From: Branchiostoma floridae
Taxonomy: Eukaryota; Chordata; Leptocardii; Amphioxiformes; Branchiostomatidae
DNA: 64,000 nt
Assembly: GCF_000003815.2 (NCBI RefSeq)
Contig: NC_049997.1
Span: 13,394,261 to 13,458,260 of the forward strand
Reading direction: 5' to 3'
The notes beneath the pieces were generated by a model, which was given only the letters and a program-made list of their open reading frames with translations, was not told the origin of the DNA and did not search any database. The translations under genes and the position numbers were made by a program. Below, piece after piece: positions 12,001-20,284 of this stretch (within the stretch, counting starts at the first letter, position 1; each line of letters starts with the position of its first letter).

Positions 12001-15000
12001 ACGAACTGTTAACTGAAAAGTTCAATTTGATTACTTACAATCAATAGATTGACTTGAATCTTAGGATTTATAAATGGTAGATCACCCGATAAAAGCGTCA
12101 TGTGTGGAAAAGAAAATGACGCCCAATTGCAAGTTATCTTCAACTGCACCTAAATACAATTTTTGATCTTCCTCGTATCTATCTAGGGTAGTATGCTCAA
12201 TGCATATTGGCAAAGTATGTTTACTTTTGAAGATAATTGCTACTTTATCAATGAAGACATGTCTACATTTACCATCGAAGCAGTGGAGGGGAAAGTTGCA
12301 GATGACGCCGCCGTCAACAAAGAATTCTTTGGAGCCGTGACAGTCATCTAGAACTGGTTCAAACAGGCCTGCATGGAATCACCATGGAAACACATGTCAC
12401 ATGTTTGAAAGTCCTATTATGGGCATCCCATCCTCCTACGTAGGGACATACAACAGCCAAACTGCCTGGCTGGACGTGCTCTGCTCTTTCAACCATCGCC
12501 CTTAGTTCCTGACCGCCCTGCTTATAAATATTAATGAGTTACCCTTATACATGGGAGACAGCTTTTGAAAACGGAAAGCCTATATTCTCTGATTGTTTGA
12601 CAGCTGGTATGAGGTTGACGTCCACAAGAACTAAGGGCGACCGTGAAAAGAGCAGGGTACATCCAGACAGGCAGTGTAGCTGTTGGATGTCCCTGCGTAG
12701 GAGGATGGGGAATCCTAGACGTTTCTATAACCATTTATGCAAATCATGTACTGATTTACATGTTCTTATCATATCAAGCATTACCTAAGCAACTTATACA
12801 AATAAACTTACTGTCAAAAGTCATCATAATCCATTTTAAGTTAGCGTCTTCAAGATTTCACACAAAAAGCCCCTGGCAGATCAGATCAGACCGAATTGAC
12901 TTGAACATACGGTTGTTTAAGTTAAACGGTGCTCTGTCTCAAATAAAAGAATAAAATGAAAGAATAAAAATCATTAGGGTATCAATAGATATCTTGTTAG
13001 TTAGCAATGTCACTATTACCGTCCTTCACAAGTTGGTAACAAGTTAAAGTTGGACATGTTTTTTTTCCTAGGTCACCGGACTATATGTTTTATCTTTTAT
13101 ATGGCTAGCCCCTGAGGCGTCGCCAAAAATATGTTAAAAATGTGCTGACGTTGAGAAAACGTTTTTTTAGCTTACCAGGTATGGACATGGACATCCTGAC
13201 GGCTTTGCGGACAGGAAGGTCTGGCGTGGTCTTGACATGACAGCACTCTTCCGTTAACTGGTCCAGGTTCGTCACCACGATGCAGAGTTCTTTGCACTTG
13301 AAATCCATGTCGTACAGCTGGAAGATGTATATGGAGCGTTTCAGTTCTTTTTCCTTGTACATGAAGCAGAACTATTGAATGATATTTTTCAACTCGCAAG
13401 CGAGGAAGCCAATCTACCATCTATTTGCACTGTATCTCATAGTAAGATGTACCGATGTACCGGTATACAAAACCGAGTTTTCTTGTTGGACTGGTAAGAA
13501 AACGGACCTAAAAAATCAGTAGACCGGATTTTGGTCAAATAGAAAGACCCGATTATGTCGGCAAGGGCATACACGTTTTGGCGCTTACCGGTCCAAGACA
13601 ATAACAAAAGCAAAGTAGAGTATACTAGTAGTTTATAGGCATTTCTACCAAATTTCTACAGTCAAAGGCACAGAGGCAGTTAGCCTTGTTCACACAAAGA
13701 CAGTTTTTTTAGTCAGAAACTCCACCAAACAAATCCTTCATCTTGTCAGCAACAAAAGCAAGATTAAGAACGTACAATACCCTAGTCTGCAACCGCCCGA
13801 TGTCGATGACGACAACGATTATAACGATTTCAACATTAACTGTATTAACCCGCAACCTAGAGGGTTATTTTTTCACTCGATTGAGTAGAAAAATGACACC
13901 AGGCATGCTTTAATGTAAGCTTAAATGTCGTATTATGCGTAGGACGTCATACCTGCTTAAATGTGATGTCAGGGTTTCCGGTGTATTTTTCCAAGATGTC
14001 TCCGAGGAATGTATACAGACCGTCTCCTCTCTCCCAGCCATAGCGCCGGAACAGATTGATAGGCTTGACCAATTTCTGCAGAAACCCCCCTAATTATATA
14101 GAGGATTGTAGTCTGTTAGAAATGCTCTGTTTGAAGCCGGCCTATCATACTGATATAATTTTCAAGCAGATGCTACGGTAGCATAAAGTAGTATCAAAAA
14201 GTGTCAGAGGAGTGAAGTGCCACAGAAGTGTGTAGGATCTGCTTGGAGATTAGCAAGCACACTCCTAGGCCGGCTTCACTCCTCTGCCAGCATTTGCTAC
14301 TATCTTATGCTACCGTAGGACCTTCTAAAAAAGCGACACTTCCATCAAAATCTACAGTTTAGAGAAGGATGACATTCTGAACACGTACCGGAAATAAGAA
14401 TTTCGCCAATTTCTACGCTCGCCTGTTCGGCCACTTCATGGCATTTGAGTCCCAGTGCCACCAGTGTCGCAGTGATAGCGCCAGCACTCACTCCTGCCAC
14501 CCGCTGGATTTTGGGGAGAACTCCAGCCGTCTCCAGAACCTTAGATAGATAAGAAAAGCATGGGTTTAGTCAGCTTCAATGACTCCTGAAAAGCAGACTG
14601 TAGCCTGAGTGATGTAACTCTGGTAAAACGAGATAAAATGAAATGACCACTGTGTAGGACTGGTTTCATCTCCCTGAAGCTGCGGTACCTTTGCGGCCTC
14701 GCTGCGGTATAACGATTTGACAGAGCTTCATCGACAAAGATATTCTCAAGCTTTGTGTGCTGTTTTTAATATTATCTTTTGTATGATACTTCCACTGTAA
14801 AATTAAGAGTAAAACACGAATCCAATTCAGGCCACGTACAGCGACGACATCAATTACGTGCCGCAGTTTCAATGAGATACCTAATCTCCAGGCAGATCTA
14901 TCGGTGACAAAATAAGTTAAGCTGGCAAAGGAGTGTTCTGAACCATCGGGGCCTTAGCACTCCTTGGCCAGCTAACACTGTCTGTTCCTGTACATATACG

Positions 15001-15328
15001 TTATCATATTTGGTATGAATCTGCATAGAAATGATCCCTGGCCCATGAACCAAACGCTCTATAAGAAAGGATAAGGGTATAACCTCCTTGGTGTAATCAA
15101 CTCGTAAGGAAACAAACCAACCCGAAGGGTCCCGACGTACGCGACTCCTCTGGCACCGCCTCCTTCGAACACCAGGTTCTCAAAGGGGAAATCGTACTTT
15201 AAAAATTCGTCGTCTTCCTCCTCATCTATTTCCGTCAAATTCAGGACCCGAACCTCCTGCTGATCAGGCCATATTTTCCTCATCAGCCTCGTCATCATCT
15301 GCTGTCCGGCTGTCCATATGTTATCCAT
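6027..15328 (-). CDS. Patatin-like phospholipase with C-terminal EF-hand pair, 12 coding exons
   Basis: Spliced product of 553 residues (554 codons with stop). Exons, 5' to 3': 15122-15328 (coding part), 14389-14539, 13953-14089, 13176-13317, 12273-12368, 11718-11857, 11088-11191, 10643-10802, 9960-10064, 9241-9390, 8697-8792, 6027-6200. Patatin domain, residues about 50-250: glycine-rich oxyanion loop GGGARG (56-61), nucleophile elbow GVSAG (Ser87), KTTPDLPVRKAVRMSMSIPG, and catalytic Asp231 in VDGGV, followed by FDGWWLSM. Patatins hydrolyse acyl esters of lipids with this Ser/Asp dyad, so activity is expected. Residues about 345-375 form a degenerate EF-hand and 408-419 a canonical one (D-A-D-K-D-G-Q-L-S-Y-Q-E). 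No signal peptide or clear membrane segment, so probably cytosolic. I recall no human PNPLA protein with EF-hands. The start is the first ATG after the 5' UTR exon. Confidence 0.85.
6201..8696 (-). other. Last intron of the patatin gene
   Basis: No coding exon was recognised in this 2.5 kb. It contains a CTGTCTGTCTGT-bearing dispersed repeat at about 6850-6970 and otherwise AT-rich unique-looking sequence. Confidence 0.5.
6850..6970 (+). repeat. Dispersed repeat with CTGTCTGT block, copy 1
   Basis: TATGTCTGTGTGTGTCTGTC leads into a CAGCATAACTTAAG-TGGATGGATTG-ATGATATTTGGTATG block. The same blocks occur on the minus strand at 63480-63585, so it is an interspersed element of unknown class. Confidence 0.55.
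8697..8792 (-). CDS. Patatin gene exon 12
   Basis: Acceptor TTGCAG|GAC, donor AAG|GTAGAG, 32 codons, acidic (DFDLEDEDKLFLFK). Without splicing the frame ends after three more codons at 8685-8687, a possible minor alternative end. The spliced version to 6200 is preferred because the next exon continues in phase. Confidence 0.72.
9017..9112. repeat. GT / CG / GA compound microsatellite
   Basis: About twenty GT units, a GTGCGTGCGCGCG segment, more GT and then a GA run. It lies in the patatin intron beside exon 11. It creates open frames on both strands that are not genes. Confidence 0.9.
9241..9390 (-). CDS. Patatin gene exon 11: second half of EF-hand
   Basis: Acceptor GTAAATAG|TTG, donor AAG|GTCGGT, 50 codons. 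It begins LSYQEIHEFF, completing the loop with Glu419 at position 12, and continues into an uncharacterised helical region. Confidence 0.82.
9960..10064 (-). CDS. Patatin gene exon 10: first half of canonical EF-hand
   Basis: Acceptor CCTATAG|GCA, donor CAG|GTTAAT, 35 codons. It ends with FDQMDADKDGQ, the entering helix and calcium-loop positions 1-7. The intron splits the EF loop. Confidence 0.82.
10250..10635. mobile_element. Degenerate member of the CATCCTCCTACG element family
   Basis: It shares the interior GACCGCCCTGCTTA-GAATATTAAT with the element at 12427-12709 and CTCTGATTGGCTGACAGCTG with the one at 11401-11656. It ends GGGCGTAGCAGGATGG, a diverged terminus. It lies next to patatin exon 9. 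Confidence 0.45.
10643..10802 (-). CDS. Patatin gene exon 9: degenerate EF-hand
   Basis: Acceptor ATCGTAG|GAA, donor GAG|GTAAAT. The helix-loop-helix pattern SLIDRFLTSL ... STISRDELHRAF keeps Ile at loop position 8 and Glu at 12 but lacks acidic residues at 1, 3 and 5. It is read as a non-binding partner of the next EF-hand. Confidence 0.78.
11088..11191 (-). CDS. Patatin gene exon 8: charged linker
   Basis: Acceptor TTTTCAG|TAT, donor AAG|GTGAGA. It encodes a highly charged helical segment (YSDEDVEKFQRKFHDRRSQE...). Phase 0 in, phase 2 out. Confidence 0.8.
11401..11656. mobile_element. MITE, CATCCTCCTACG family, copy 1
   Basis: Inverted arms of about 80 bp: CATCCTCCTACGCAGGGACA... at the left and the complementary GATGTCCCTGCGTATGAAG at the right. 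The arms include AACCGTCACCCTT / AAGGGTGACGGTT. No open frame. It lies in the intron between patatin exons 7 and 8. Confidence 0.85.
11718..11857 (-). CDS. Patatin gene exon 7: end of patatin domain
   Basis: Acceptor GCACCAG|GAT, donor CTC|GTAAGT. With the preceding exon it gives FDGWWLSM, then a Leu/Asn/Asp-rich linker. Phase 1 in, phase 0 out. Confidence 0.82.
12273..12368 (-). CDS. Patatin gene exon 6: catalytic aspartate
   Basis: Acceptor CATGCAG|GCC, donor GATG|GTAAAT. It encodes GLFEPV and FFVDGGVICNFPL; Asp231 of DGG is the second member of the catalytic dyad. Confidence 0.85.
12427..12709. mobile_element. MITE, CATCCTCCTACG family, copy 2
   Basis: Ends CCATCCTCCTACGTAGGGAC and GTCCCTGCGTAGGAGGATGG. 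Arms include GCCCTTAGTTC / GAACTAAGGGC. It is the same family as 11401-11656, but the interiors differ. It lies in the intron between patatin exons 5 and 6. Confidence 0.85.
13176..13317 (-). CDS. Patatin gene exon 5
   Basis: Acceptor ATCTTCCAG|CTG, donor CCTG|GTAAGC. It encodes LYDMDFK..CIVVTNL and KTTPDLPVRKAVRMSMSIP, a well conserved patatin block. The frame stays open for another 54 bp upstream of the acceptor; that extension is rejected because it would insert residues into the core. Confidence 0.82.
13953..14089 (-). CDS. Patatin gene exon 4
   Basis: The acceptor AATTAG|GGGGG is chosen because it is the one that keeps phase; the nearer CTGCAG site would break the frame. Donor CAG|GTATGA. 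It encodes residues 120-165, including YGWERGDGLYTFLGDIL and NPDITFKQ, typical of the patatin core. Confidence 0.8.
14164..14325. mobile_element. MITE, AAGCAGATGCTACGGTAGCA family, copy 1
   Basis: Inverted arms: AAGCAGATGCTACGGTAGCA at the left and TTATGCTACCGTAGGACCTT at the right. The interior carries the palindromic pair GAGGAGTGAAG / CTTCACTCCTC around CACTCCTAGGCCGG. A second copy is at 40441-40621. Confidence 0.8.
14389..14539 (-). CDS. Patatin gene exon 3: catalytic serine
   Basis: Acceptor ATCTAAG|GTT, donor TCCG|GTACGT; enters phase 0, leaves phase 1. It encodes the nucleophile elbow RVAGVSAGAI (Ser87), directly continuing GTLR of exon 2, as in other patatins. Confidence 0.85.
14885..14990. 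repeat. Short inverted repeat related to the AAGCAGATGC family
   Basis: The pair GCTGGCAAAGGAGTG / CACTCCTTGGCCAGC is flanked by CCAGGCAGATC. It is a diverged or internally deleted relative of the preceding MITE family. Confidence 0.4.
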
Positions 15329-15355
15329 AGTGTGGATTGAAGGATTCGCCTTCAA
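15122..15355 (-). CDS. Patatin gene exon 2: start codon and GGGARG loop
   Basis: Acceptor TTTTCTAG|TTG, donor CGG|GTTGGT. Translation starts at ATG 15326-15328 (MDNIWTAG...), after nine sense codons that would be 5' UTR. It includes an acidic stretch (EIDEEEDDEF) and VFEGGGARGVAYVGTLR, the first patatin motif. Confidence 0.8.
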
Positions 15356-15460
15356 CTAGAAAATATATTAATTATGAAGTAGATTTAGGCATCCGAAGGC
15401 TATGAATGGCAGAGGCTTTAGACAAGGTCTTACAAAAAAGGTATGATATAAAAAAAGGCG

Positions 15461-16286
15461 TTATACCCCCCTCACATTAGGCGCGATTTGATCGGAAGAG
15501 TAGTTTACGAGCTCTAAATGACGTTTTCGTGAGTAAGACGTCCGGTGTTCTCACGATCATCTTGCGATTTTTAGGGATCGCCGGCAATTTTCAGGAGTCT
15601 TACGACGGTCGCGGTGCAGCGAAACATGTTCTTAACATAAGCGACAAGTCGCATGAGATCTCTGAGATCGCAGAGCTCGCTACCGAGTCGCAGATCGTGC
15701 GTGCAAATCGTGCGTACCTCGCAAGGGCATCGGTCAATAGTATTGCGTCAATCCAACGATTGAAGACCGATAGGCGAGCACAGACATAGTTATTAATCAT
15801 CGAGCGCAAATCGGATAGCGAACGCCCGTCAGTCGGGCAATGTTCGGGCGACGTCGGCGACTTCCGTTTGTTTACAAATATTGAATTTCTGGGAATGTGA
15901 GGGTAATTCTAACATTGTGGCCCCTGTGGTAGTATGTAGGCTGGCTTTGTGACACAATTTCCTTTCTTGTGTCATTTCCATAATGCCCGCGCATTCCATT
16001 CATTGGTTAAAAAGATTCCGATAGCAAAATAAGCAACATTTATTGATCTCTTGACTTTTTTGAGGAACGTTTTGTGTTACCTTGTTGGCGTGCAAGAGGT
16101 CATGGGAGGTTCATTATCATACTTTTAGACTTATTCACCGTCGATCGCACGAGCCTCGCTTATATGTGAGGGGGACAGTTTTTGGGTGAAAAATACGCAA
16201 GACCATCTTAAGATCTTTAAATCAGCCGACCTTCCTGCGATCGCGAAGTACGTGCGAAGATCGTATATAATGTGAGGGGGGTATTA
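15461..16286. mobile_element. Non-autonomous DNA transposon, TATACCCCCCTCACATTA ends
   Basis: The left end TTATACCCCCCTCACATTA is the complement of the right end TAATGTGAGGGGGGTATTAA, spanning about 826 bp. The interior is GC-richer with many CG dinucleotides (CGATCG-like repeats), unlike the surrounding AT-rich intron. No transposase-like frame. It occupies the first intron of the patatin gene. Confidence 0.75.
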
Positions 16287-16755
16287 ACACACTACGTACC
16301 CACCGATGGCTTGCCCATAAACCAAAGAAAATCGTTCAACTACTGTGGTCTAGTTTACGAGTCATCTTGTGTGGAGCGTCCATGGCCACGTAGGACCTAT
16401 TCTCATTCATCGTACGATTGCCTTACGACTGCAAACTAATTCAATGTTTGGGATACAATCTTTATTAACACGACAAAAGTACAGCGACTTTCGTAAGGTC
16501 TACATGTATAACAACTACTTACAGTACAACTAAACACATATATATGGATATCTATAGGTATGGATACATGTACACGTAGTCGTGCATACACAATATGTCG
16601 TACACAATCCAGCTGTTGTGTATTTACGAAAAGGGTGTCTTGAAAACCGGTCGGTTCTGTCACAGCCTGCTTGAAAATCATACATCAAAATCGTAAAACG
16701 ACTTACCGAGGGCCGTTACTTAAGATACAGGCAAACAAGTTCCAAGGCGACTCAC

Positions 16756-16802
16756 CGAATCTGTCGAAGAAAGCCGTAGCGTATAGCTAAAGTCCACTCG
16801 AG
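16756..16802 (-). other. Probable 5' untranslated exon of the patatin gene
   Basis: A good donor (ATTCG|GTGAGT) at 16755 lies about 70 bp downstream of a TATA box. Spliced to the acceptor at 15356 it gives a leader with no ATG, and the first ATG is then at 15326-15328. The 5' end at about 16802 is inferred from TATA spacing. Confidence 0.45.
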
Positions 16803-16825
16803 GGGCGGTGATGATCTCAAATGAG

Positions 16826-16838
16826 GCTATATATAGAT
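16826..16838 (-). promoter_or_regulatory. TATA box upstream of the patatin gene
   Basis: The minus strand reads TCTATATATAGCC, with the TATATATA core at 16828-16835. It sits about 30 bp upstream of the inferred first exon. No other promoter element is claimed. Confidence 0.45.
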
Positions 16839-18253
16839 CAAAGCAGTTTTACACGATTACTGTGCACGTGATAGAGACCTCAAGCCTTGCGGCCGTAAAC
16901 AGAGTAAATTGACAACAACCAATCTGTTTACAAACGCTCACATATTACACTTTAAACTAGTAACTTTACTCTGTGGCTTTACTTTTGGAAGTTGTCTTAA
17001 TTCAAGAATACAAGTCACCATGTATAGTCACTCGAAAATACAAACAAAAATAAGACGAAAATTCAAAATGTATTTACATTTGTTCGGAGTAGTTGTCCAA
17101 CATTTTGATCGTAAAATTACACATGCAGGCCTCCGGCAAAACAGACATCATGTACATTGTAATGACGACCTGTCAGTCCGTTGATAATTAATAGAGATAT
17201 GATTTGTGTGTGGGTAATCTACTGAGAATAAGCAGACATTGACCTGTTATGACCCTGAAGCACAAAATACAGAAACATTAGAAATACGGATGGTCTAGAG
17301 TCCACAAAAAACGACAACTCGAAAAGTGGAAATGCTATTTCGCATGCTTACAAGCTTATGATAGCTATAGAGTCTATGAGCTGAAAAGCACTGTTTACAT
17401 CATACTTGCAACAGTGATAATTGTGCAATGAGAGGGAATAATTATTCAGCGTTTCAGACATTCACAAATAAATCATATGAAGCAATCTTTGTTGCGAGCC
17501 CGTTGTTGTCAAAGACAGATTGTTTCTATGTGTCCAATAGTATCATTTGTATCATTCATGGCAAGGTTTTTCATGGCGATGACTGCAGCGGATTGGACAG
17601 AGTGAGACATAAGACATTTTCACACAAAAAATACTTTAAAAAATCGCAGTGAGCCAAATCATGCTGTCAAAGGTGCCTTGTAATTCTCCGGGTTGTTCTA
17701 TCACTCACAGTACGCGTGATGATTCAAATATTATTTCAGGATGAGTTTTAAAGAGTTAAGTTGGCCTTCAAACTGGCTCTTTATGCCTCATTTCGGCATC
17801 CAATTCGCACTGCATGGGGTTTTTCGTGGACTGTGTTTTCACCACTTTAAGATTTATTCAGAAGAGTGTAGTCAGAAAAGTGTCAATTAAAAAAAACTAC
17901 CTCATAAAAATGGGTGCATTTGTGTACGATCATCGAACGATGAAAAGGTTTTTCAAACATCACCACACGTTATGGATATGTACATGTAAGCCACAAACTT
18001 GGGACTACACACTAGTCCTATTTATAGAGTTGTTACAGGGAGCCTGGCAGAACAACTCTCCTAAATGATCCCTGGATGAAAAATGGGGTTAATGACCCAC
18101 GAGTTCAACATGGCATCGGGCTAATGACAGAAGGTTCTTTGTTCGCCTCAAACACACAGTAATTTATCAACTTGACAAGGCATGTGAACCTGTAGGTAAT
18201 GTCACGCTGACTTATATATAAGTTATGGTACATCCAACGTATGGAATTAGAAA

Positions 18254-18435
18254 TACAGTCAAACCTGTCTATTGTGGCCACTCCAGGGACCGGACAAATG
18301 TGGCCACTATAGACAGGTGGCCTCTGTATAGAGGTGGCAACTTGTAGATAAAATACCCAAGGGACCGACAAAAAGTGGCCACTATGGACAGGTGGCCCCT
18401 CTGTAGAGGTGGCCCCTAATACAGGTTTGACTGTA
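18254..18435. mobile_element. MITE, TACAGTCAAACCTGT family, copy 1
   Basis: Perfect 15-bp terminal inverted repeats (TACAGTCAAACCTGT / ACAGGTTTGACTGTA). The interior is built of GTGGCCACTATAGACAGGTGG-type blocks in both orientations. The related copy is at 42903-43097. Confidence 0.85.
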
Positions 18436-18499
18436 GGCCAAACATTGACATTTTATCATTAAAATTGTCTCCACTATAACAGAAAAGCGAGAAGTTGAA

Positions 18500-18622
18500 T
18501 TTATCCAGCAATAGTCTCATTTTGTATCTGTGAACTGTATCTTTTCAACATGTCTTGTTGTGACCTGTACATAGCCCGGTGTGGCAAAAATGTGCAATAA
18601 AGGTCTTCATTCTTCTTCTTCT
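18500..18622 (+). mobile_element. Probable LINE 3' end
   Basis: TGTGCAATAAAGGTCTTCAT followed by TTCTTCTTCTT, like the block ending at 426. It is read as a 5'-truncated non-LTR element on the plus strand. Confidence 0.4.
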
Positions 18623-19845
18623 GTAAACATTATTAACTAATTTCCAAGGTGCCTTTAAACAATACTACAACTCACTGTCAAGTAAGTTCTCAATAATCAG
18701 CAATTTATTACTCAATAATCATCATTATGCACAAGTTCCCATAATGACATTAAAAGCTAAAACATTATGATAAAACAACACAAGATTGCAACGAATATCC
18801 TACCAATGATTCAACAGGCCATATACATGTACAGGTACACTTAAATTGCAGCATGATCACCATTTTACACTGTATAGAAGCCACCACAGCGGTATCTTGA
18901 ATTTAACTCTCAAGAATTCAATACTTCTTCTCAGTTTTAAACATTTTCCCATTAAAATGTTAACTTGGCATTAAACTAGCATGTGACAAACTGAGAATGT
19001 AACAGAATTTGCTACTACTTCTTAAGGATTAACTGTGTGCCTATGTTTATATATGGACAGAATTTACAATGTATAGACAAGGCTGTATCTATCTGTGGTA
19101 ATAAATGAAATCAGTGCCCCCCTCCCCCTAAAAATCACTGTCTATCACATTTAACACATGAGCTATCAATGCTTTAGAATATACAGTTTGCTATGCCACA
19201 CATTCCACCTGCATTCACTTTATACACCTTTAGCATGAAATCTCTAAATTCATAGCATGTTGAAAAAATCAGATTTTTTGCAGAAAATTTTTTGCAAGAT
19301 TTACAGGTTGATTTGCTCTTGAGGAAAATAAACAAAAACAGGCCAAGGGTTACTGCAACATACTTCACCCCAATACATCACAATACATAGAATACTCTGA
19401 TACTCTAATATCTCATACATTTTCAGGTCAGTTTTTAGCTACAGTAGTACATGTATTTTAGTACTTGAAATTCCAGTGTGTGACAGCATTATTTTGCAAT
19501 TATAGCAAATGTGTAAATTGCAACAAATCATTAAAGACTAACTTTTCTGGTTTACATTTCTTTCTACCACTTTTTAATTGCGTAGCAGATGCTCCTTTCT
19601 AGTGTAAGCATTAAGATTCTTTACAATCATTTAATCTGTCCATGATAGTCGTTATATAGGAAGCAGCATTATATCATATACCAGCATTCTTTAACCATAA
19701 TTTCCATCAGTTTGGCATTTGAGCTGAATAAAAAAAAACATTATATGGCTGACAATAAAACTAAACTTTCTGGACAAGCATTTGTATTGATATCTACTGG
19801 TAGGTACACTATTTACAATATACATTATTGTTCTGAAAATAACCT

Positions 19846-20069
19846 CATGATTCCACCAGGTACCGTAAACTAAGACTACCACAGTGACTGTGACATTGTA
19901 AAAGTGTCATCCAGGTCTTAAGAGCATCTTAAACATCAGGTGTTGAACACCTGGGCATCTGAAGTTAAGTTTACACACCTTGGGAATTACGGATTCCGCA
20001 TCAGTAGATTTCTCTTAATATACAATCTCTTTTTAATATGTTGGTTTTAGAGTACCTGGTGGAATTATG
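19846..20069. mobile_element. MITE, CATAATTCCACCAGGTGCC family, degenerate copy
   Basis: Ends CATGATTCCACCAGGTACC and GTACCTGGTGGAATTATG with a diverged interior (ATCAGGTGTTGAACACCTG). Better copies are at 36574-36774 and 47394-47598. It lies in the golgb1 3' region. Confidence 0.65.
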
Positions 20070-20172
20070 ATCTCAGAGTAACGTTACCTATTGTCCTTCC
20101 TTACTTTATGGAATACTTTTTTTTCTGTGATATTGATAAGTGGGATACTGTAAAATCTTGCGTAGGTGATAT

Positions 20173-20284
20173 TTAGAAGAAGGCATAAAAGAACATGAAA
20201 GCGATGACATGTAGGACGAACAGATATGCAAATGAGAGGAATCGACAGCAGGGACGTGTTCTCAGCATCCTGGTCAGGTACAGG
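20173..20284 (-). CDS. golgb1: golgb1 terminal exon: tail anchor
   Basis: Acceptor TTCTCTGTAG|CCT, stop TAA at 20173-20175. The in-phase frame reads LYLTRMLRTRPCCRFLSFAY and then a hydrophobic helix ending FMFFYAFF at the very C-terminus, a classic tail anchor. The Arg-x6-Tyr-x3-Leu-His pattern is shared with golgin-84 and giantin anchors. Confidence 0.85.

Larger units (their letters stand above)
16860..20172. other. Intergenic region and golgb1 3' UTR
   Basis: Between the patatin promoter and the golgb1 stop codon. The part next to 20172 is golgb1 3' UTR of unknown length; minus-strand poly(A)-like hexamers occur at about 20034 (ATTAAA) and 18704-18709 (AATAAA). No other gene recognised. 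Confidence 0.45.

Noticed and set aside
13318-13371. Longer version of patatin exon 5 starting at 13371
   Set aside because: It would insert 18 residues between ITFKQ and LYDMDFK, which are normally contiguous in patatins; the CAG acceptor at 13318 fits better.
14041-14085. Acceptor TTTCTGCAG for patatin exon 4
   Set aside because: It would break phase with exon 3; the TTAG site five codons upstream restores the conserved reading.
15529-15789. Open frames on both strands near 15.6 kb
   Set aside because: Inside the CG-rich transposon 15461-16286; overlapping frames on both strands reflect composition.
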